Shown here: positions 18,061-25,078 of the stretch, in pieces
Layout: the number at the start of each line of letters is the position of its first letter
Numbering within the stretch: position 1 is the first letter of the stretch
NCBI GenBank assembly: GCA_016124255.1
Contig: WGOB01000006.1
Span: 31,578-95,577, forward strand
Source of the DNA: Alphaproteobacteria bacterium
GTDB taxonomy: Bacteria; Pseudomonadota; Alphaproteobacteria; Caulobacterales; Aquidulcibacteraceae
Direction: 5' to 3'
DNA: 64,000 nt
Notes under the pieces: generated by a model
What the model was told of the DNA's origin: nothing
The model's input: only the letters and a program-made list of their open reading frames with translations
Databases searched by the model: none
Translations under genes and position numbers: made by a program

Positions 18061-18842
18061 GCCTCGATCGGCTCTTTCACCCACGCGATCCCGCGGCGCA
18101 GCAGGTCATAGAAGACCGGCAGATTCCAGGCGCAGCGCTCCACCGCCGGGTAGTAGTCCGCAATGCCCGGCATGTCGTAGTGCCCGCGGCAATGGCCGAG
18201 CGTGAGATAGAGCACCGCGCCCTTGCCGATCGCGTGGGTGTAGAAGACCGGGTGGCGGGCGTGCGCCCATTCCTTTTCCACGAAACCGGGCGCTTCGCCG
18301 GCGAACTCGCAGTGCAGCATGACGTCCAGCTCGCCGTGGGTCTCCATCAGGTAGAGTTCGTCGTCGGTGTCGAACGGCGCCACGCCCTTGACCAGCTTGT
18401 GCTTGGGCTGGGTGACTTCCACGCGGAACGGCGCGATCGGGGGGTGGGCGATGAATTGGCTGCCGAGCGTCTCCATCAGAAGCGGCGCCCAGCGCGGGGA
18501 ATCCACCAACAATTGTCCGTATCCGGCGCCTTCCGGCGAGAGGAAGCGGAGGATCGAATTGGTTCCGTGCAGGGCGTACCAGCGCTTGCCGCCTTCGACG
18601 AACGCCTTGAGCGCTTCCTGCGCCTCCAAGCTCGGCATCACGTCGCACGTGTAGGTGACGAGGAAATCCGCCGCCTGAATCGCGGCGACGTTCGAATAAT
18701 CCTCGAACACGCGGACGCGGACGCGTTCATCCTCCGCCAGAAGCTTCAGAAGCTCCAAGCGCGCGAAATCGATGTCGTGATACTTGCCGCCGGCGATGAG
18801 CACGGCGTTGATACGCTTCTTCGCGGCCGCCTTCTCGGGCAT
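18057..18842 (-). CDS. ThuA-like domain protein (second of three)
   Basis: A 261-residue ThuA-family protein. DIDFARLELLKLLAED, TLGSQFIAHPPIAPF, the DELYLMETHGELDV block and LYLTLGHCRGHYD mark it; GHCRGH corresponds to the GH(D/G)xx block of ThuA. It is clearly a paralogue of the protein at 41322, sharing the DFARLELLKLL, LGSQF.AHPPIAPF and LGHCRGHYD blocks. It is encoded 10 bp after an SDR that also has a paralogue beside the other ThuA gene. Role unknown; the conserved His and Cys residues suggest hydrolase or metal-dependent chemistry. Confidence 0.8.
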   Translation of the reverse strand: MPEKAAAKKRINAVLIAGGKYHDIDFARLELLKLLAEDERVRVRVFEDYSNVAAIQAADFLVTYTCDVMPSLEAQEALKAFVEGGKRWYALHGTNSILRFLSPEGAGYGQLLVDSPRWAPLLMETLGSQFIAHPPIAPFRVEVTQPKHKLVKGVAPFDTDDELYLMETHGELDVMLHCEFAGEAPGFVEKEWAHARHPVFYTHAIGKGAVLYLTLGHCRGHYDMPGIADYYPAVERCAWNLPVFYDLLRRGIAWVKEPIEA

Positions 18843-18852
18843 ACGCGCCTCC

Positions 18853-19617
18853 TCAATACTGGATGCGCTTGGTCAGCCCGCCGTCGATCACGATGTTCGC
18901 GCCGGTCATGAAGCGGCATGCCGGCGAGGCGACGAAGGCGATGGCGTTTGCGACCTCCTCGGCGTTGCCCATCCGCCCGGTCGGGATGTTCTTCAGCGTG
19001 CCTTCGTAGACCGCGGCCATGTTCTTCTTGATGTAGGCCCAGGGCCCGTCATCGACATAGATCGGACCCGGCGAAATCGTGTTCACGCGGACGCCTTTTG
19101 GGGCCAACGCCTGGCTCTGCGCCGCCGCGAACGCAATCACCGCCGCCTTCATCGCGTTATAGGCCTGCGCGCCGAAGAAATCCTCCAACGCGGCGGTCGA
19201 TGAAATCGCGACGACCGATCCGGCTTTCGACTTCTCCAGATGCGGCAGCGCCGCCTCGATGCCGCGCGCAGTGGAGAGCAGATCGAGATTGAAAGTGTTC
19301 TTCCAGGTGTCCTCGTTGGCGGGGCCGCCGCCTGCCGAGGAAAAGCAAATGAAGATGTCGCAGCCGCCGAGTTCCTTGGCGGCGGAATCCACCCAGCCCT
19401 TGTAGGCGCCTGCGTCGGCGATATCGACGGCGCCGCCGATCGCCTTCTTGGCGCCGGCCGCTTTGAGATCCGCGACGACCTTATCGACGCCCTCCTGCCC
19501 CCGCGCACAGATCGCAACGTCGCAACCTTCCGCTGCGAGCGCCTTCGCCGTCGCCCGCCCGATCCCGCGGCTGGCGCCGGCCAGCACCGCCTTCATGCCC
19601 TTCAAACCGAGATCCAT
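18853..19617 (-). CDS. SDR-family dehydrogenase, ThuA-linked paralogue A
   Basis: A 254-residue SDR: MDLGLKGMKAVLAGASRGIG, a catalytic SSTAALEDFFGAQAYNAMKA block and a C-terminal TGANIVIDGGLTKRIQY. The C terminus and overall sequence resemble the SDR at 42817 (ending GFTKRVQF), and both lie immediately or nearly upstream of a ThuA-like gene. The start at 19617 is set by the family N terminus. It is divergent from the acyl-CoA dehydrogenase gene across a promoter containing an operator-like element. Confidence 0.9.
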   Translation of the reverse strand: MDLGLKGMKAVLAGASRGIGRATAKALAAEGCDVAICARGQEGVDKVVADLKAAGAKKAIGGAVDIADAGAYKGWVDSAAKELGGCDIFICFSSAGGGPANEDTWKNTFNLDLLSTARGIEAALPHLEKSKAGSVVAISSTAALEDFFGAQAYNAMKAAVIAFAAAQSQALAPKGVRVNTISPGPIYVDDGPWAYIKKNMAAVYEGTLKNIPTGRMGNAEEVANAIAFVASPACRFMTGANIVIDGGLTKRIQY

Positions 19618-19645
19618 ACCGCGCGCCTCCGCTTGGGCCGGAATA

Positions 19646-19667
19646 AAACCGGCTAGATTGTTTTTTC
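19646..19667. promoter_or_regulatory. operator-like element in the SDR/acyl-CoA dehydrogenase promoter
   Basis: AAACCGGC followed by TAG and ATTGTTTTTT; about 15 of 22 positions match the element at 29741, including AAACCG and TTGT. It lies 29 bp from the SDR start and 95 bp from the acyl-CoA dehydrogenase start. Confidence 0.4.
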
Positions 19668-19761
19668 TCGGCGCGACTATAGCATCGGGCGACGATGGCG
19701 CCAGGGTGGTACAGGCGCACGGCGGACGGAATCTGCGCAACCGGCGCTTGGGAGGAAGGAC

Positions 19762-20940
19762 ATGGACCTGGAGCTCAGCGCCGAGGACGCCGCCTTTCGC
19801 GCGGAAGCCCGCGCGTTTCTGGCGGAGAAGCTGACGCCCGATATGCGCGCGGAGACAGCGCGCTCGGCCGGCGTCTTCTCCGACGGCCCGCTGGTGCGGC
19901 GCTGGCACGCGATCCTTTACGAGCAGGGGTGGATTGCGCCCTCCTGGCCGACGACGCATGGGGGCTGCGGCTGGGGCGTCGTTCGCCGCTACATCTGGGA
20001 CAGCGAACTGGCGGCGGTGAATGCGCCGACGATCCCGGCGATGGGGCTGCAGATGTGCGGCCCGGTGATCATGCGGTTCGGCACGCCAGCGCAGAAGGAC
20101 TTCTTCCTGCCACGGATCCTGTCGGGCGAGCATTATTGGTGCCAGGGCTATTCCGAACCGGGCTCGGGCTCGGATCTCGCATCGCTGCAGCTCAAGGCCG
20201 TGCGCGACGGCGACGATTACGTGCTCGACGGCACCAAGATCTGGACGACGCACGCGCATTTCGCGAACTGGATGTTCGTGCTCGCACGCACGCGCAGCGA
20301 GGGCAAACCGCAGGCGGGCATTTCGTTCCTGCTCGTGGATATGGCGACGCCGGGGCTTTCTGTGACGCCGATCATCTCCACGTCGGGCGATCATGAGGTC
20401 AATCAGGTCTTCTTCGACGGCGTGCGGGTTCCGGCTGCGAACCTGGTCGGCGCGGAGAACGACGGGTGGACGGTCGCCAAATATCTGCTCGAATTCGAGC
20501 GCGGCGGCGCGTATGCGGCGCGGCTCGAAGGCGCGCTCAGCAAGGTCCGGCGAACTGCCGTAGAGGAAGGCATGACCGACGATCCGGCGTTCATGCGCCG
20601 CCTCGCCGACCTCGACATCGACATCGCCGGCGTCGGGGCGACGGAACGGCGGATCATCTCGGCGCTCTCGGCGGGGGCCAATCCGGGCGCGGCCTCCTCA
20701 ATGCTGAAGACGCGCGGCACCGAGACCATGCAGCGGATCACGGAGCTGGCGCTGGAGGCGGCCGGCGTCTACGCCGCGCCGGACTACGCCCCGGCGCGGC
20801 GCGCGCATACGAACTGGCGCCCCGGCCCGGACCACGCGGTTCCCGCTGCGGCGCGATACCTCAACGCGCGCGCGTCCACCATCTATGGCGGCTCAAGCGA
20901 AATTCAGCGTAACATACTCGCGAAGACATTGGGTTTGTGA
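19762..20940 (+). CDS. acyl-CoA dehydrogenase family protein
   Basis: A 392-residue flavoprotein of the acyl-CoA dehydrogenase family. WCQGYSEPGSGSDLASL (about residues 131-147) is the FAD-contact motif with GSD, IWTTHAHFANWMFVLART follows, and YGGSSEIQRNILAKTLGL is the classic C-terminal block. An ATG after GGAGGAAGGAC sets the start. It would introduce an alpha,beta double bond into an acyl-CoA made by the ligase at 29784. A TetR-type regulator follows after 3 bp, so the two are co-transcribed. Confidence 0.92.
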   Translation: MDLELSAEDAAFRAEARAFLAEKLTPDMRAETARSAGVFSDGPLVRRWHAILYEQGWIAPSWPTTHGGCGWGVVRRYIWDSELAAVNAPTIPAMGLQMCGPVIMRFGTPAQKDFFLPRILSGEHYWCQGYSEPGSGSDLASLQLKAVRDGDDYVLDGTKIWTTHAHFANWMFVLARTRSEGKPQAGISFLLVDMATPGLSVTPIISTSGDHEVNQVFFDGVRVPAANLVGAENDGWTVAKYLLEFERGGAYAARLEGALSKVRRTAVEEGMTDDPAFMRRLADLDIDIAGVGATERRIISALSAGANPGAASSMLKTRGTETMQRITELALEAAGVYAAPDYAPARRAHTNWRPGPDHAVPAAARYLNARASTIYGGSSEIQRNILAKTLGL

Positions 20941-20943
20941 CGA

Positions 20944-21642
20944 ATGAGCGAAGACATCACTTTGAGGGAGGCCGGGGCGCGCCGCAGCGCGCTGGAGCCC
21001 GCCGGCATGGCCAGCGAGGACGACGGCTGGCAGAAACGCAAGAGCGCGCAGACGCGCATTGCGATCCTGCAGGCGGCCGTTGAGTGCCTGGCGTCGTTCG
21101 GGTACGCGCGGACCACGACGCAGCTGATCGCGCAGCACGCGAACATCTCGCGCGGCGCGATGATGCACCATTACGCCACGAAGCAGGAGCTCATCGAGAG
21201 CGTCATCGACTACACGTTCTATCGCCGGCTTGAGAACCTCACCGAGCGCATCAGGACGTTGAGCGAACATGAGCGCATCGTGGAGCAGGCGGGCATCGAG
21301 CTGTTCTGGCAGACGCTGCTGACGCCGGAGTATCAGGCGTATCTGGAGCTTGCCGTCGCTTCTCGGACGGATGAGGAATTGCGCACGATCTTCACTCCGA
21401 AGGCCCGCCGCTTCGATGCTGTGTGGAGCGACGAGATCGCGGCGATCTTCCCGGAATGGGCGGACAAGCGCGACAAGCTGCGGCTCGCCGTCGATTTCTG
21501 CATTTCCGCGATGGAAGGATTGATGCTCAACCGCGACATCTGGGAGCCGCGCACGCGGCGCCAATCGGTTCGGCGCGTGGTGTCGCTCGCGATCCTGATG
21601 ATCCGCGACGGCGACCTCGGCGACGCGGCGATGAAGGGCTAA
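20944..21642 (+). CDS. TetR-family transcriptional regulator (first)
   Basis: A 232-residue TetR-type repressor. A 30-residue acidic/polar extension precedes the HTH, AILQAAVECLASFGYARTTTQLIAQHANISRGAMMHHYATKQEL (about residues 39-82). The C-terminal half is a helical ligand-binding domain. It is co-transcribed with the acyl-CoA dehydrogenase and convergent, with a 4-bp stop overlap, with the lipoyl-hydrolase gene. It is one of two candidates to bind the repeated operator-like elements; an acyl-CoA ligand is plausible but inferred. Confidence 0.88.
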   Translation: MSEDITLREAGARRSALEPAGMASEDDGWQKRKSAQTRIAILQAAVECLASFGYARTTTQLIAQHANISRGAMMHHYATKQELIESVIDYTFYRRLENLTERIRTLSEHERIVEQAGIELFWQTLLTPEYQAYLELAVASRTDEELRTIFTPKARRFDAVWSDEIAAIFPEWADKRDKLRLAVDFCISAMEGLMLNRDIWEPRTRRQSVRRVVSLAILMIRDGDLGDAAMKG

Positions 21643-22760
21643 GCCATCCGCCTACGGAGCGCTTCGACGACGGCGTCGGCGGCTTCGATCTGGGGAAGAT
21701 GGCCGCTCTGCAGCGCAACCGTCTCCGCCGTATGGGGCAGCGCCGCTAGGTCGAGGCCGGTGACGATCTCGTCGTTCTCTGCGTAAATCACAAGCAAAGG
21801 CGCCCTCACCTCGCCCACGCGCGCGGCAAGGCGCGAGAACGCGTCGGTTTCCAGCATCGTGTGGCGCAAAGCCGCCAGCGCGTCCTCCACGCCGTCGATC
21901 CGCTTGTAGCGCGAGAGCTGCTCCACCAGCTCTTTCGTCGCGAGCGCTTTGTCTGCGAACAGCATCTCGGCCACCGGCTGCAGGTCTCGCGCCCGGCGGG
22001 CGGCGATGAAGCCGTCGATGTAGTCCGCGCTCACCTTGGTCCCCGGCAGGCCGGCGCTGGCGATAAGCGAGAGCGACGCGGCGCGGTCAGGCGCCTCAAG
22101 CGCGAGCGCGAGCGCCACGGCGCCGCCGAAGGAGTGGCCGACAAGGTGCGCGCGCTCGACGCCCAACGCGTCCAGCGCCGCGGCGATGGTCTTGGCCACG
22201 CCCGCGACGGTCGCATCGGGAATGGCCTTCTGCGACTGACCATGCCCGGGCAATTCGATGGCGTAGACGGCGCGCTCTTCGGCGAGCGGCCCCATCGTCA
22301 GCGTCCAATTCTCCAGATCGCCGCCGAAGCCGTGCAGGAGAACAGCCGGCGTTCCGCCCTTCTCGGCGCCCACCACGCCGACGCGCAACGTCGCGCCGCC
22401 AGCGTCGATCTCGCGGGTGTCGAGACCCGCGTCTCCGTCTTCGTCCGCGCCCGGCACGAAGGCGGCGTTGAAATCGGCGACGAAGGCGTCGATCGCGGAG
22501 TCGGCCACCGACGGCGCGGCCAGCACCGCCATCAGCGCGCCGACCGGCAGCGTATCGCCAGGTTGCGCCACGATCCGCCGCAAGACGCCCCCGGTCGGCG
22601 CCTCGAAGACGTTGGTGATCTTCGTGGTTTCGACGTCGACGAGTTCGTCGCCTTCGCGGATATCCTCGCCTTCCGCCTTCGCCCAAGAGACGATCGTGCC
22701 TTCCTGCATGGAAAGGCCCCACTTTGGCATTCGGATAGGTGTGATCGCGTCGGCGGACAT
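21639..22760 (-). CDS. lipoyl domain-alpha/beta hydrolase fusion (acetoin dehydrogenase E2-like)
   Basis: A 373-residue fusion. Residues 1-80 are a lipoyl/biotinyl domain with the carrier lysine in VETTKITN (K47). A linker of about 45 residues leads to an alpha/beta hydrolase fold with the oxyanion LLHGFGG and nucleophile GHSFGG (S210). This architecture is that of AcoC, the E2 of acetoin dehydrogenase, rather than a CoA acyltransferase E2. It can work with the E1 subunits at 8687-10762. It is alone on the minus strand, divergent from a Rieske gene. Confidence 0.9.
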   Translation of the reverse strand: MSADAITPIRMPKWGLSMQEGTIVSWAKAEGEDIREGDELVDVETTKITNVFEAPTGGVLRRIVAQPGDTLPVGALMAVLAAPSVADSAIDAFVADFNAAFVPGADEDGDAGLDTREIDAGGATLRVGVVGAEKGGTPAVLLHGFGGDLENWTLTMGPLAEERAVYAIELPGHGQSQKAIPDATVAGVAKTIAAALDALGVERAHLVGHSFGGAVALALALEAPDRAASLSLIASAGLPGTKVSADYIDGFIAARRARDLQPVAEMLFADKALATKELVEQLSRYKRIDGVEDALAALRHTMLETDAFSRLAARVGEVRAPLLVIYAENDEIVTGLDLAALPHTAETVALQSGHLPQIEAADAVVEALRRRMA

Positions 22761-22828
22761 CGGGGCTCCCAGGGCGCGCCTTGGCGCTGGCCGCCACAGG
22801 CCCTTGCGTGCTACAACCAAGTGCGTAA

Positions 22829-22852
22829 AAAAAACAAGCTGGAATGTTTTTT
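22829..22852. promoter_or_regulatory. perfect A/T-rich inverted repeat in the E2/Rieske divergent promoter
   Basis: AAAAAACA (22829-22836) and TGTTTTTT (22845-22852) are exact inverted 8-bp arms around an 8-bp centre AGCTGGAA. It is 69 bp from the E2 start and 71 bp from the Rieske start, a position suited to a repressor site controlling both. It partly matches the element seen in four other promoters. Confidence 0.5.
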
Positions 22853-22922
22853 GTCCGTCGCCGGGCGCCGGCGACCAACAAGCGCCGCCCGCGGCCGTGG
22901 GAGCGCGCGCAGGGAGAGGGCC

Positions 22923-24317
22923 ATGGACGGAGCGGGCGTAGTCGGCAAGGCGCGCAAGGGAAAAGAGCGCAGCAAGGGCCTGACCTACCAAGAGGTTCTC
23001 GACCTCGACACACGCGACGTGCCGGCCGTGCTGCGCGAGCAGAGCGTTCCCGACCTCGGCACGGCGCCGGTGGCGATCGCGCGCTACACTGACCCCGCGT
23101 TCTTTCGCGAAGAGGTCGAGAAGCTGTGGCTGCGCACGTGGCAATACGCCTGCCGCGAAGAGGAGATCCCCAATCCTGGCGATTATGTGCTCTACGACGT
23201 CGTCGGCAAATCGCTGCTGATTGTGCGGCAATCGGACGGCGGGGTGAAAGCCTTCGCCAATTCCTGCCTCCACCGCGGCCGCAAACTCGCCACCGCCGGC
23301 GGCTGCAAAGAGCGTTTCCGCTGCATGTATCACGGCTGGACCTGGAACAAGGACGGGTCGTTCGCGGAAAACCCGATGCCATGGGATTTTCCGCAGGCGC
23401 AGCCTGAAAAGCTCTCGCTGCCGGAAGCGAAGGTCGGCCTGTGGGGCGGCTTCGTGTTCATCAATTTCGATCAGGCGGCGGCGCCGCTGGAGAGCGTCCT
23501 CGATCCGCTGCCGCGCCATTTCGAACGCTGGCGGCTGGAGGATTGCTACAAGGCGGTCCACGTCGCGAAAATGATTCCGGCGAACTGGAAGGCCGTGAGC
23601 GAAGCGTTCATGGAATCGCACCACAGCCTCACCACGCATCCGCAGATCCTCCCCTATCTCGCGGACGAGAACTCGCAGTACGACATCCTCTCCGATCACG
23701 TGACGCGCCACATCTCGGCAAGCGGTGTGCCGAGCCCGTTCGTGGATCAGAAGAAAATCTCGCAGGACGACATCATCGCGGCGATGTTCTCGACGTCCGG
23801 GCGCACGACCGGCGCAGACGCTGCGACCATCAAGGTGCCCGAAGGCGCGACCGCGCGCGCCTACGCCGCCGACATCTTCCGCCAGACGATGAGCGCCGAG
23901 GACGGCCACGATTATTCGGACAAGTCCGACGCGGAGATGCTCGACGCGATCCTCTACAATGTCTTCCCCAATATGAGCTTCTGGGCGGGGTTTGCGCCCA
24001 ATCTGGTCTATCGCTGGCGCCCGGTGGGGCTGTCGCACGAACAGACGCTGATGGAGGTGATCCGCCTGAAGCGCATCCCCAAGACCGGGCCGCGGCCGCG
24101 GCCGGCGCCGATGCATATGCTCTCCGAAACGGAAGGCTGGCGCGACGCGCCCGAGCTCGGGCCGCTGTGCGACATCTTCGAGCAGGACATGGCCAACCTT
24201 CCCTATGTGCAGGAGGGCCTTAACGCCTCGATGTCCGGCCTCGTGCATTTCGGACGCTATTCCGAGATGCGCATCCGCCAGCATCACATCATGCTCGATC
24301 GCTATCTCGCGCGGTGA
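22923..24317 (+). CDS. Rieske [2Fe-2S] oxygenase alpha subunit (second of three)
   Basis: A 464-residue oxygenase. Rieske ligands are C115-x-H117 and C134-x2-H137; the active-site iron region is NWKAVSEAFMESHHSLTTHP with H-x4-H. A Lys/Arg-rich leader of about 20 residues precedes the domain. It is longer than the first Rieske protein and close in layout to the third (39926), both having a CREEEIPN/CREDEIPN block before the Rieske centre. It heads a three-gene operon with an NTF2-like and an ABM protein. Confidence 0.92.
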   Translation: MDGAGVVGKARKGKERSKGLTYQEVLDLDTRDVPAVLREQSVPDLGTAPVAIARYTDPAFFREEVEKLWLRTWQYACREEEIPNPGDYVLYDVVGKSLLIVRQSDGGVKAFANSCLHRGRKLATAGGCKERFRCMYHGWTWNKDGSFAENPMPWDFPQAQPEKLSLPEAKVGLWGGFVFINFDQAAAPLESVLDPLPRHFERWRLEDCYKAVHVAKMIPANWKAVSEAFMESHHSLTTHPQILPYLADENSQYDILSDHVTRHISASGVPSPFVDQKKISQDDIIAAMFSTSGRTTGADAATIKVPEGATARAYAADIFRQTMSAEDGHDYSDKSDAEMLDAILYNVFPNMSFWAGFAPNLVYRWRPVGLSHEQTLMEVIRLKRIPKTGPRPRPAPMHMLSETEGWRDAPELGPLCDIFEQDMANLPYVQEGLNASMSGLVHFGRYSEMRIRQHHIMLDRYLAR

Positions 24318-24323
24318 AGCGGC

Positions 24324-24734
24324 ATGGCGCGCGCTGAAGATGATCGCCTCGCCATTCGCGAGCTGCATGAAGCCTACGCCGATGCGGTCTTTCGCGCCGA
24401 CGCCGACGCGTGGGGCGCGCTCTGGGCGCATGACGGGGCGTGGACCTTGATGGGACAGACCGTGCACGGCCGCGATGCGATCGTCGCGCTGTGGACGCAG
24501 GCGATGAGCGCATTCGAGGTCGCGGCGTTCTATGTCCAGCCCGGCGTCATCACGATCGACGGCGACTACGCGAGCGGCCGCTGCTGGACGCAGGAAGTGC
24601 TGAAAGCCAAGGGCGGCGGCGTGCGCCGCATCGCCGGCGGCTATGACGACGCCTTCGTGCGGCGCGACGGCATATGGCTGTTCGCGCGGCGCGCCTATCG
24701 CGTTCTCATCGATGAACCTGGGAGCGGCTCATGA
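24324..24734 (+). CDS. NTF2-like (SnoaL-type) protein
   Basis: A 136-residue single-domain protein with the NTF2-like pattern: an N-terminal helix pair (AIRELHEAYADAVFRADADAWGALWAHDGAW), GRDAIVALW, then a four-strand sheet. It begins 6 bp after the Rieske stop and overlaps the next gene by 4 bp. Small-subunit (beta) proteins of Rieske dioxygenases share this fold, so it could be a divergent beta subunit, but free isomerase/hydratase members are just as common. Confidence 0.75.
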   Translation: MARAEDDRLAIRELHEAYADAVFRADADAWGALWAHDGAWTLMGQTVHGRDAIVALWTQAMSAFEVAAFYVQPGVITIDGDYASGRCWTQEVLKAKGGGVRRIAGGYDDAFVRRDGIWLFARRAYRVLIDEPGSGS

Positions 24735-25075
24735 GCATTCTTGTCTCCGGCGTCGTCGACGTCGATCCCGCCCGGCGCGACGCGGCGCTGGTGGCGGCAA
24801 AGCCGTTCATCGACGGCGCCCTCGCCCAACCGGGCTGTCTGCACTACGCCTGGACCGCCGATCTCACCGTGCCCGGCCGAATCTACGTGTTCGAAGAGTG
24901 GACGGACGAGGCCTCGTTCGCCGCGCATCTGGCCGGCCCGCAATATCGCGGCATGCTCGGGCATATGCAGGGCGTGGAGATTCGCAGCGCCGTCACGCGC
25001 AAGCATAGGGTTTCGCTGAGCGAGCCGGTCTATGACGAGACGGGCAAGCCGCGGGCGGATTTCTTCAGCGCGTGA
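24731..25075 (+). CDS. ABM-domain protein (putative quinol monooxygenase)
   Basis: A 114-residue ferredoxin-like protein of the antibiotic-biosynthesis-monooxygenase family. FIDGALAQPGCLHYAWTADL and FEEWTDEASFAAHLAGPQY are the conserved helix and strand blocks. Members oxidise quinols or other phenols without cofactor, or degrade haem. It is the last gene of the Rieske operon and ends 3 bp before the stop of the convergent Mo-enzyme gene. Confidence 0.85.
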   Translation: MSILVSGVVDVDPARRDAALVAAKPFIDGALAQPGCLHYAWTADLTVPGRIYVFEEWTDEASFAAHLAGPQYRGMLGHMQGVEIRSAVTRKHRVSLSEPVYDETGKPRADFFSA

Positions 25076-25078
25076 GCG

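Noticed and set aside
22761..24467. Long minus-strand extension upstream of the lipoyl-hydrolase gene
   Set aside because: It is antisense to the second Rieske gene; the lipoyl domain starts exactly at ATG 22760.
24324..24734. NTF2-like gene called as a definite Rieske dioxygenase beta subunit
   Set aside because: The fold fits, but no beta-subunit-specific motif was seen and the length is shorter than usual, so it is left as NTF2-like.
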